From: Gemmatimonadales bacterium UBA4718
GTDB taxonomy: Bacteria > Gemmatimonadota > Gemmatimonadetes > Gemmatimonadales > Gemmatimonadaceae
DNA: 6,311 nt
NCBI GenBank assembly: GCA_002404375.1
Contig: DHJO01000024.1
Span: 9,486 to 15,796, forward strand
Reading direction: 5' to 3'
The translations under genes and the position numbers were made by a program. The notes beneath the pieces are model-generated. The model did no database searches. It was not told where the DNA came from and saw only the letters and a program-made list of their open reading frames with translations. Below are positions 1 through 5,733 of the stretch, piece by piece (the first letter of the stretch is position 1; every line of letters begins with the position of its first letter).

Positions 1-426
1 CGACTGGTTTTTCTGATTCTGGAAGTCGCGACTCTGCTCGGCTTCGGGCACTGGGCGTTTGGCGTTCCGCTTCGTGGCTCGCTCGTCACGCTGTTTCTGA
101 TCGCTCTGCTAGGAGCAGTCTCCTTTGGCGGGTTGGGGCTTCTCACCGCCTCGCGTGCGCGCACCACGGAAGCCGTATCAGGAATCATGAATTTCATCAT
201 GCTTCCGATGTGGATCTTCTCCGGTGTCTTCTTCTCATCCTCGAATTTCCCGGGTGCCGTACAGCCTTTCATCAAGCTGCTGCCACTCACCGCGCTGAAT
301 GATGCGCTGCGCGCCAATATGCTCGAGGGGGCGTCGTTCGCCGCGGTCAGTCCACAGATACTGGTGATACTGGTCTGGGGCGTCGTCACCTTCTTCGCTG
401 CGCTCAAACTGTTCCGCTGGCGCTGA
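1..426 (+). CDS. ABC-2 type transporter permease, C-terminal part (5' end outside window)
   Basis: This frame is open from the first base and encodes the last 141 residues of an integral membrane permease of the ABC-2 family, which pairs with a separate ATP-binding subunit to export drugs, polysaccharides or lipids. Four hydrophobic stretches are visible at fragment residues about 2-20, 28-47, 61-82 and 117-136. The segment around GIMNFIMLPMWIFSGVFF, followed by a P-rich turn and an LPLTALNDALR stretch, is typical of the DrrB/NodJ-like ABC-2 C-terminal half. The chain ends in a short basic tail (LFRWR). The stop TGA shares its last base with the ATG of the ArfB-like gene, so the two are probably co-transcribed and translationally coupled. 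The ATPase partner is presumably upstream, outside the window. The transported substrate cannot be told from this fragment. Confidence 0.88.
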   Translation, partial: RLVFLILEVATLLGFGHWAFGVPLRGSLVTLFLIALLGAVSFGGLGLLTASRARTTEAVSGIMNFIMLPMWIFSGVFFSSSNFPGAVQPFIKLLPLTALNDALRANMLEGASFAAVSPQILVILVWGVVTFFAALKLFRWR

Positions 427-878
427 TGAGTGACTCCGCTCCTGTAGCCGCCGAGAATCTTCTTCAGGTCAACGACGCGTTTGCAATTCCTCGCGGTGAG
501 CTCGACGTGCGGGTGTCGCGCTCTTCGGGCGCCGGCGGACAACACGTGAACAAAACATCGTCGCGCGTGGAGATCTTCTGGAATGTTCGTGGCTCGCGGG
601 CGCTCAGCGAGGACCAGCGCGCGCGCTTGCTCGACCGGCTTGCTTCGCGACTCACCACCGAGGGAAGCGTACGGATAGTTGCCAGCGACATGCGGAGCCA
701 GAGCAGGAATCGCGATCTGGCGGAAGAGAAGCTCGTGGATCTCGTTCGTCGTGCGTTGGTGATTCCGAAGAAGAGGCGACCGACGCGACCAACGAAAGCC
801 TCGAAGGAAGCACGCCTCGAGGGAAAGAAGCGGCGATCGCACACAAAGCGCGAGCGGCAGAATAAATCGTTCGATTAG
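426..878 (+). CDS. arfB: ArfB (YaeJ)-type peptidyl-tRNA hydrolase, ribosome rescue factor
   Basis: This 150-aa protein is a stand-alone class-I release-factor catalytic domain. The signature GAGGQHVNKTSSRVE is at residues 35-49, with the catalytic GGQ at 37-39; the glutamine positions water to hydrolyse the ester bond of peptidyl-tRNA. It lacks the codon-recognition domains of RF1/RF2. Instead, residues about 114-150 form a Lys/Arg-rich tail (KKRRPTRPTKASKEARLEGK and following), which in E. coli ArfB enters the empty mRNA channel of stalled non-stop ribosomes. Length is close to the roughly 140 aa usual for ArfB. It acts in the cytoplasm on 70S ribosomes. The ATG overlaps the stop of the upstream permease by one base (TGATG), so the start is well supported and translation probably depends on reinitiation; no strong Shine-Dalgarno is seen. 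The pairing with a transporter looks like gene packing, not a shared pathway. Confidence 0.93.
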   Translation: MSDSAPVAAENLLQVNDAFAIPRGELDVRVSRSSGAGGQHVNKTSSRVEIFWNVRGSRALSEDQRARLLDRLASRLTTEGSVRIVASDMRSQSRNRDLAEEKLVDLVRRALVIPKKRRPTRPTKASKEARLEGKKRRSHTKRERQNKSFD

Positions 879-923
879 ATTCTCCGTCATTCCTACCGCC
901 GCCCGACCCCTTTTCGTCCCCGA

Positions 924-1844
924 GTGACCGAAAAACGCGCCTCGCGCGCGCAGATAATCGCTGCGTTCGCGTCGATTTACATCATCTGGGGCTCGACGTA
1001 TCTCGCAATCCGATATGCGATCGAGACGATACCGCCGTTCATCATGGGCGGTGCGCGTTTTCTGGTCTCGGGTGCTCTCTTGTACCTCTGGGCGCGATAC
1101 CGCGGCGCCCCCACGCCGACCAGGCTGCATTGGCGCAACGCGATCATCGCCGGCGGCTTTCTCCTGCTCGGCGGAAACGGCGCTGTGGTCTGGGCCGAGC
1201 AGTTCGTTCCATCGGGACTCACGGCTCTGCTCGTCTCGATCCTTCCATTTTGGCTCGTGATCATCGAGTGGGTGAGACCGCCGAGGAGGCGTCCGAGTGG
1301 TGCTGTGCTGGTCGGACTGGTGCTGGGTTTCATCGGAATAGTCGTCCTCGTCGGCCCGGGCAACGTCGGCGGACGCGGCGATGTCAGACCGCTTGGCGCA
1401 CTGGTGCTGATACTAGGCTCGCTCTCCTGGGCGATCGGATCATTCTGGTCGCGTGATGCGAACCTGCCGGATTCGGGCCTTCTCACTACGGGAATGGAGA
1501 TGCTCGGCGGCGGTGCGCTGCTGCTGATCGTCGGAGTGGTGAGCGGCGAGCTTGCTCATTTCGACGTTCATCGCGTGTCGCACGCGTCCACTTTCGGTCT
1601 CGCGTACCTCATCACGTTTGGCTCGCTGCTCGGGTTCACGTCGTACATCTGGCTGCTCGACAAAGTGTCTCCGGCACATCTCGGGACCTATGCTTACGTG
1701 AATCCGATTGTCGCTGTGCTATTGGGGTGGGCGATCGCCGGTGAGACCTTGTCGATTCGCACAGGCGTTGCGGCGGCAATTGTGATCTGCGCGGTTGCGT
1801 TGATCACGACGGCGCGGAGTACGGCAACGACACAAAGCGGATAG
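924..1844 (+). CDS. EamA/DMT-family transporter (YedA-like exporter)
   Basis: This 306-aa inner-membrane protein has about ten hydrophobic segments arranged as two EamA repeats, roughly residues 10-140 and 155-297. The first repeat opens with IYIIWGSTYLAIRYAIETIPP, a stretch highly typical of E. coli YedA-like members. The second ends with YVNPIVAVLLGWAIAGETL, the hallmark of the last helices of the family. DMT exporters move amino acids or other metabolites out of the cell; the substrate here is unknown. The GTG start is the only standard start between the in-frame ArfB stop and the first membrane segment, giving the usual short basic N-terminus (MTEKRASRAQ). No clear Shine-Dalgarno precedes it. 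It lies 45 bp after arfB on the same strand and may share its transcript. Its stop is only 9 bp from the convergent stop of the PAS-protein gene. No frame disruption is seen. Confidence 0.93.
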   Translation: MTEKRASRAQIIAAFASIYIIWGSTYLAIRYAIETIPPFIMGGARFLVSGALLYLWARYRGAPTPTRLHWRNAIIAGGFLLLGGNGAVVWAEQFVPSGLTALLVSILPFWLVIIEWVRPPRRRPSGAVLVGLVLGFIGIVVLVGPGNVGGRGDVRPLGALVLILGSLSWAIGSFWSRDANLPDSGLLTTGMEMLGGGALLLIVGVVSGELAHFDVHRVSHASTFGLAYLITFGSLLGFTSYIWLLDKVSPAHLGTYAYVNPIVAVLLGWAIAGETLSIRTGVAAAIVICAVALITTARSTATTQSG

Positions 1845-1853
1845 CGTACTCCT

Positions 1854-2555
1854 CTATTCGGCTTTTCCAGGAGGTGCCACTGTGCGCAAATCAAGCATTC
1901 GAGCCTGTCCCAGGTAGGCTACTGACTGGAAGTCCTTCAGGCCGCGTAGGCGTCTGAGTGTGAACGCGATGCGCCGCGCCGCGTTGAATATCACGTGCGC
2001 AGAGTCGCAGATCTCCCCTGGTGTTGAGTGCTCGACGATCAATTGGGTGTTGACCATCAATGGCGTGAGGGTATTGCCGATTTCGTGCACCGCCTCACCC
2101 AGGAGATGCGCCAAGGCATCGGGAGCTGCTCCATCCCCGATCGGGAGATGTCCACCGCCGCTCTCCACCTGAAGAACGTAGTACTCGGGGAACCCTGAAA
2201 CGCGGCGACAGACCGAAATGGACAGCAGAACCCAGGTTGCCGCTCCATCCTGGCGGATAAGGCGCTGAACGAGTTGATAGCGGTCGATCTCGCTGCCGGC
2301 GAGACGTTTCCGTTGCTCTGCTTCGGTCTCGACGTCCTCGGCGTGGGTGATTTCACTCAGGCCCAATCCGAGCAATTCGGCCCGCCTGAATCCGAGGATC
2401 TTGCAGAAGGCGCTGCTCGCATGGGTAATCCGTCCATCGCTATCGAGCAGCGCCATGCCATTCGGTGCGTGCTCGAACACATCAGCGAAAAGCCACTCGT
2501 CTGATCTGTGTCCTTGACTGAACTGTAGGACTTTCCCTGCTGGATTCGTGGCCAA
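1854..2555 (-). CDS. PAS-domain protein with histidine-kinase-like H-box but no ATPase domain
   Basis: With the TTG start proposed here the protein has 233 residues and no membrane segment, so it is likely cytoplasmic. Residues about 20-130 form a PAS sensor domain: FEHAPNGMALLDSDGRI is followed by a helix and AFCKILGFRRAELLGLGLSE, then QRLIRQDGAATWVLLSISV as the C-terminal sheet. After a Gly-rich linker comes an H-box-like helix, LLGEAVHEIGNTLTPLMVNT, with the candidate phospho-acceptor His157. A second helix follows (RRIAFTLRRLRGLKDFQ), then YLGQARMLDL and a short tail. The ATP-binding N, G1 and G2 boxes of histidine kinases are absent and the gene simply stops. The open frame continues upstream to an ATG at 2861, but that part is antisense to the signal peptide of the divergent lipoprotein gene and looks non-native. 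TTG at 2555 is preceded by GGGAAGGGA at 6-nt spacing, so it is preferred. It could be a phosphotransfer or scaffold partner of a kinase elsewhere, or a truncated kinase. Confidence 0.75.
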   Translation of the reverse strand: MATNPAGKVLQFSQGHRSDEWLFADVFEHAPNGMALLDSDGRITHASSAFCKILGFRRAELLGLGLSEITHAEDVETEAEQRKRLAGSEIDRYQLVQRLIRQDGAATWVLLSISVCRRVSGFPEYYVLQVESGGGHLPIGDGAAPDALAHLLGEAVHEIGNTLTPLMVNTQLIVEHSTPGEICDSAHVIFNAARRIAFTLRRLRGLKDFQSVAYLGQARMLDLRTVAPPGKAE

Positions 2556-2561
2556 GACGAG

Positions 2562-2570
2562 TCCCTTCCC
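2562..2570 (-). promoter_or_regulatory. Ribosome binding site deciding the TTG start of the PAS protein
   Basis: On the - strand this reads GGGAAGGGA and lies 6 nt before the TTG at 2555. It is the best purine-rich Shine-Dalgarno candidate I see ahead of the start codons considered for this frame, and it places the start just before the PAS domain. Other TTG codons in frame (2648, 2765) or the ATG at 2861 would extend the protein into sequence that looks like non-coding or antisense DNA. The start remains a judgement. Confidence 0.5.
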
Positions 2571-2735
2571 GTTGGAGGACGTCGGAATAGGTGCCCAGAG
2601 GAAGAGACTTCGGGATCTCTCATTTTGGTCACACTCGCGGCGGGGCAAAAAAAGGGGTATCTCGGTACGGCAGTGGACAATCGCCTCAAGACGCCCTCCG
2701 GCGGCTGCTGCCTCACGCGACCCACGCTGCGCGAC

Positions 2736-2742
2736 TATAAAT
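2736..2742 (+). promoter_or_regulatory. Candidate -10 element (TATAAAT) immediately upstream of the lipoprotein ATG
   Basis: TATAAAT ends 6 nt before the ATG at 2749 in otherwise GC-rich DNA, and no Shine-Dalgarno lies between them. A -10 box ends about 6-7 nt before the transcription start, so RNA would begin at or next to the A of the ATG, which would make the transcript leaderless. No convincing -35 hexamer is seen at 16-18 nt upstream. The rest of the divergent region (2556-2735) contains an A7 run at 2647-2653 and no other promoter that I would trust. Confidence 0.45.
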
Positions 2743-2748
2743 TCCGCG

Positions 2749-4710
2749 ATGGCCGTCTCAACCAAAGTCCGCCGATGGGTACAGCTTTGCGGGGTCGTTC
2801 CGGCGCTATCTCTGCTTGCTTCGTGCGGCGGCTCTCCGCGCGCTAAAGCGCCGGCGGCCACTGCCGCGACGCCCCCGTGGCTGGCCGAGCGCGGACGCCA
2901 GGAAGCCGAGCTGGCCGCGCGCTCGAGTGTAGTTCACGACTTCCGGTTCACGGATCAGAGGAAGGCCAGCGGCATAACGTTCGAGAACCGCGTTGTAGAC
3001 GACGCTGGCAAAGCCTACAAGCTGGTTCACTACGACCACGGAAATGGAGTGTGCGCCGCGGATGTCGATGGCGACGGTCTGCCCGATCTCTATTTCGCCA
3101 CTCAACTCGGCACCGGCGAGCTCTGGAGGAATCTGGGCAACGGCCGGTTCGTGAATATCACCGGCGAGGCGGGGCTAGCAATGCCGGACGCGATCGGGGT
3201 CACGTGCTCGTTCGCAGACATCGACAACGATGGCGACCCCGACCTCTTCGTCACGACGGTACGTCACGGGAATCGGCTCTTTGAAAACCTCGGCAAGGGA
3301 AAGTTTCGCGACATAACCCAGGCGGCGGGCGTGGGCTACGTCGGTCACTCGTCCGGCGCGGTGTTCTTCGACTATGACGGCGACGGCTTGCTCGATCTCT
3401 TCGTTACGAATGTGGGCGTATATACCAGCAACGAGCGGGGGCCCGGCGGCTACTATGTAGGTCTCGAGGACGCGTTCATGGGCCACCTCCACCCCGAGCG
3501 CGCCGAAGCGAGCATTCTCTACCACAATTTGGGTGGCAACCGGTTCAAGGACGTTTCGCGCGAGGTCGGCCTGGTGGATAAGAGCTGGAGCGGCGACGCG
3601 ACGGTACTCGACATCAACCATGACGGGTTCCCTGACCTTTACATCCTCGACATGCAGGGCGGAGATCACCTCTGGCTCAATGAGGGCGGCAAACATTTTC
3701 GAGACGCGACGGCGAAGTACTTCCCAAAAGCACCTTGGGGCTCGATGGGGGCGAAAGTATTCGACTTCAATGGGGATGGTCAGCTCGACCTCTTCGTCAC
3801 CAGCATGCACCCGGATATGTGGGTCAACATCGCTCCAGGCGATTGGGCCGCCGAGGGTCGGAAGGCAGACTCGTCGAAGGTGGCTGCTGGGATGATTCCC
3901 GAGGGGAAGTCCCGCTACATCTTCGGAAACGAGCTGTTCGCGAACCAGGGCGGGGGCCGATTCAAGGAGATCTCCGATTCTGTCGGGGTCGAAACGTACT
4001 GGCCGTGGGGTCCGAGCGTGGACGACTTCAACGCCGACGGATGGGACGACATTTTCATCGCCGCGGGGATGAACTTCCCATTTCGCTACGGGATCAACTC
4101 CCTCCTTCTGAACGAGGGAGGTCACCACTTTATGCCGGCCGAATTCGTGGTAGGGGTCGAGCCGCGAGCAAACGGGGCCACGCGGCAGGTATGGTTCACC
4201 CTCGACTGCAACGGAGGTGGCGCGTTCAATCCTTTGTGCCGCGCCTGTTCCGCACCGAACGCGAGTGAGATGGGCTGCACAGTCGATAGCGCGCGACACC
4301 TGACAATGATGGGTTCGCTTGGTACGCGATCCGCAGTCGCACTCGACCTGGACGGTGACGGTGACCTCGACATCGTAACAAACGAGTTCAACGGGTATCC
4401 ACAGGTGCTGGTCAGCGACCTTGCGCAGCGACATCGCATCAACTTTCTCAAGGTCAGCCTTCGCGGTACCCGATCGAATCGGGAAGGGCTCGGTGCGGAA
4501 GTGACCGTTGTGCTGCCCGACGGGCGTCGGATTCTAAAGTCGCTCGATGGAAAGTCAGGATACCTCTCCCAGAGCGACCTGCCGCTTTATTTCGGACTCG
4601 CGGATGCTGACCACGCCGATCGGATCGAAGTCCGCTGGCCATCGGGTCGACGCCAGACGGTGGCAGGCCCGATCAACGCCGGTCGGATCCTGGAGATCGT
4701 AGAGCCGTAA
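2749..4710 (+). CDS. CRTAC1-like FG-GAP/VCBS repeat lipoprotein with C-terminal ASPIC/UnbV domain
   Basis: The 653-aa product starts with a lipoprotein signal peptide: basic MAVSTKVRRW, a hydrophobic stretch and the lipobox LASC with Cys26 as the lipidated residue. Gly27 at +2 suggests it is not held in the inner membrane. A long extracytoplasmic part follows with seven Asp-rich calcium-binding motifs of the FG-GAP/VCBS type: DVDGDGLPD (residue 105), DIDNDGDPD (157), DYDGDGLLD (208), DINHDGFPD (288), DFNGDGQLD (339), DFNADGWDD (426) and DLDGDGDLD (533). They indicate a seven-bladed beta-propeller. Residues about 575-640 are an ASPIC/UnbV domain (GLGAEVTVVLPDGRR to RIEVRWPSGRRQTV). Between repeats six and seven is an insert with four cysteines at 487, 497, 500 and 510. 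CRTAC1-like proteins are abundant in Acidobacteria, Planctomycetes and Gemmatimonadota, and their bacterial role is largely unknown. The frame is open back to a GTG at 2548, but only the ATG at 2749 puts the signal peptide at the N-terminus. Confidence 0.9.
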   Translation: MAVSTKVRRWVQLCGVVPALSLLASCGGSPRAKAPAATAATPPWLAERGRQEAELAARSSVVHDFRFTDQRKASGITFENRVVDDAGKAYKLVHYDHGNGVCAADVDGDGLPDLYFATQLGTGELWRNLGNGRFVNITGEAGLAMPDAIGVTCSFADIDNDGDPDLFVTTVRHGNRLFENLGKGKFRDITQAAGVGYVGHSSGAVFFDYDGDGLLDLFVTNVGVYTSNERGPGGYYVGLEDAFMGHLHPERAEASILYHNLGGNRFKDVSREVGLVDKSWSGDATVLDINHDGFPDLYILDMQGGDHLWLNEGGKHFRDATAKYFPKAPWGSMGAKVFDFNGDGQLDLFVTSMHPDMWVNIAPGDWAAEGRKADSSKVAAGMIPEGKSRYIFGNELFANQGGGRFKEISDSVGVETYWPWGPSVDDFNADGWDDIFIAAGMNFPFRYGINSLLLNEGGHHFMPAEFVVGVEPRANGATRQVWFTLDCNGGGAFNPLCRACSAPNASEMGCTVDSARHLTMMGSLGTRSAVALDLDGDGDLDIVTNEFNGYPQVLVSDLAQRHRINFLKVSLRGTRSNREGLGAEVTVVLPDGRRILKSLDGKSGYLSQSDLPLYFGLADADHADRIEVRWPSGRRQTVAGPINAGRILEIVEP

Positions 4711-4758
4711 CGTAAGGCTGTACTATAAGGACTACGCCGTCCAAAGGTTTGCATCTCC

Positions 4759-4813
4759 GTATCCACGACGTCGTGTCCCGGATACCACGCGGCCGCGTTG
4801 CTACGTACGTACG
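4759..4813. repeat. Cluster of perfect palindromes between convergent genes
   Basis: Three perfect inverted repeats lie in 55 bp: CACGACGTCGTG at 4764-4775, ACGCGGCCGCGT at 4787-4798, and TACGTACGTA at 4802-4811, which is also a CGTA tandem. The first is enclosed by an outer inverted repeat, GTATCC (4759-4764) and GGATAC (4780-4785). The cluster lies in the non-coding stretch 4711-4954, where the lipoprotein gene and the redox operon end facing each other. That position suits transcript-end structure better than a promoter operator. No T-run follows on either strand, so it is not a typical intrinsic terminator. In the rest of 4711-4954 I see no gene. Confidence 0.5.
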
Positions 4814-4892
4814 GGCAGGTGGCACGCCTCTTCGAGCGTGAGAGCATCCGCTTCGACTCGCGCGGCCGAATATCTCTTGCTTCCTTCCAATG

Positions 4893-4909
4893 GCGACCAA
4901 GGCGGTCGC
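4893..4909. other. Short stem-loop downstream of the redox operon
   Basis: GCGACC (4893-4898) and GGTCGC (4904-4909) form a perfect 6-bp GC-rich stem with a 5-nt loop. It lies 46 bp past the stop of the 44-codon gene on the - strand. It could help end or protect the operon transcript, but there is no T-tract after it on either strand, so a terminator call is weak. Confidence 0.25.
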
Positions 4910-4954
4910 GCGCCGCACCCTAACGATTCACAGTGTCCCTGTCCAACAACTTCT

Positions 4955-5089
4955 CTAATCGCAAGTGCGCGCCCACGGAATGATCTCGAGGCGCTCGGCG
5001 ACGATGCCGTTCAATAGCTGAAGCGCTCGCGCGCGCTCGTCGCGTAACCGTTTCTCGAGATGTCTGCGTTGCTCAGTCGTGAGTGGCAT
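4955..5089 (-). CDS. 44-aa protein resembling a TraR/DksA-family protein with its middle missing
   Basis: This small gene encodes a 44-residue, strongly charged protein. Residues 1-32 (MPLTTEQRRHLEKRLRDERA, then RALQLLNGIVAE) form a predicted amphipathic helix like the first helix of TraR/DksA-type proteins. Residues 33-44 (RLEIIPWARTCD) resemble the short segment at the very end of such proteins, where the second half of the zinc finger normally gives RL-x-x-xPWARTC. The acidic coiled-coil tip and the first CxxC pair that should lie between are absent, leaving a single cysteine (Cys43). A good Shine-Dalgarno (GGAGAG, 7 nt before the ATG) and a position 26 bp after the DsbA-like gene on the same strand argue that it is translated as third gene of the operon. 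Family resemblance is from memory of the pattern, not an alignment. It may be a functional mini-protein, a decaying remnant, or an unrelated small helix. Confidence 0.6.
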   Translation of the reverse strand: MPLTTEQRRHLEKRLRDERARALQLLNGIVAERLEIIPWARTCD

Positions 5090-5096
5090 GATACGA

Positions 5097-5102
5097 CTCT
5101 CC
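5097..5102 (-). promoter_or_regulatory. Ribosome binding site of the 44-codon gene
   Basis: On the - strand GGAGAG precedes the ATG at 5089 with a 7-nt spacer. It is the main sign that this very short frame is a real gene and not a chance ORF. It lies in the gap after the DsbA-like stop, so the small gene can be initiated independently on the same mRNA. Confidence 0.6.
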
Positions 5103-5115
5103 AATCGTGGTAAAC

Positions 5116-5733
5116 TCAGGGGGTCATAGCGTTCGGATTATCGCTCTGTCGGGCGCTCGGTTCTGTCACGCCGGCAGTCGTGCGCACGTTTCGACCTGCG
5201 CGCCGCGCCGCCTCACCAAGCGCACGGATGAACGCTTCCTCGTTCGCCCACGACCCTTCGTAGCGGTCGCCATTCACGAAGAAGGTCGGCGTTCCGTTCA
5301 CGCCGCTCCGCACGCCGTTTCGAAAGTCGTCGCGCACCTTCTTCGCGTAGGTGCCGGCTTCCAGATCGCGCTCGAACTGCGGGATATCGAGCCCGAGCGA
5401 TTTTGCGTAGCCGACGAGGTCCTGGGGCTCGAGCGCGTTCTGGTGCTCGAAGAGCAAGTCATGCATCTCCCAGAAGCGGCCTTGCGCCCCAGCCGCCTCG
5501 GCTGCCTGTGCCGCGAGCCGCGCGTGCGGGTGAGCCTCGGCGAGAGGGAAGTTGCGGAAGACGAAACGGAGCTGGCTGCCAAGCGCACGTTGCGCCGCTT
5601 TCACGATCGGGTGCGCCATCCCGCAGTACGGGCATTCGAAGTCACCATACTCCACGAGAGTCACCGGAGCGTCGTCGGGACCGGTGGCGTGATCTCGCGC
5701 GCTCACGGGTGGCGTCAGTGCACCATCGCTCAT
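5116..5733 (-). CDS. DsbA-family thiol oxidoreductase, cytoplasmic (no signal peptide)
   Basis: The 205-aa protein has the thioredoxin-fold active site VEYGDFECPYCGMAHP with the redox pair Cys34-Pro-Tyr-Cys37. The cis-proline loop VNGTPTFFVNG has Pro149. Between them lies the DsbA-type helical insertion (about residues 65-130), including the family pattern FRNFPLAEAHPHA and GRFWEMHDLLFEHQ. These features match the stand-alone DsbA/thioredoxin_4 family, which oxidises, reduces or isomerises protein thiols. The start at ATG 5733 is set by GGAGG 7 nt upstream and by the 4-bp ATGA overlap with the peroxiredoxin gene. The frame is open further up, but that part is only the antiparallel reading of the peroxiredoxin 3' end. 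From this start there is no signal peptide, so it should stay in the cytoplasm. The coupling suggests it acts with the peroxiredoxin, possibly as its reductant. The C-terminal 25 residues are low in structure. Confidence 0.92.
   Translation of the reverse strand: MSDGALTPPVSARDHATGPDDAPVTLVEYGDFECPYCGMAHPIVKAAQRALGSQLRFVFRNFPLAEAHPHARLAAQAAEAAGAQGRFWEMHDLLFEHQNALEPQDLVGYAKSLGLDIPQFERDLEAGTYAKKVRDDFRNGVRSGVNGTPTFFVNGDRYEGSWANEEAFIRALGEAARRAGRNVRTTAGVTEPSARQSDNPNAMTP

Noticed and set aside
2647..2653. A7 run (T7 on the - strand) in the divergent intergenic region as a terminator.
   Set aside because: No stable GC-rich hairpin precedes it on the - strand, and no gene on that strand ends there.
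4244..4252. CRAC in the lipoprotein as a c-type haem site.
   Set aside because: The second cysteine is followed by Ser, not His, so the CxxCH motif is not met.
3175..4434. A 419-codon - strand frame opposite the lipoprotein gene.
   Set aside because: It is the antisense reading of the FG-GAP repeats (Asp-rich motifs read backwards as Val/Glu/Ile), has no recognisable domain, and the + strand gene has a clear signal peptide, repeats and C-terminal domain.
4587..4918. Two - strand frames of 81 and 86 codons in the region after the redox operon.
   Set aside because: They run into the lipoprotein C-terminus in antisense, have no ribosome binding site that I can see, and show no recognisable motif.
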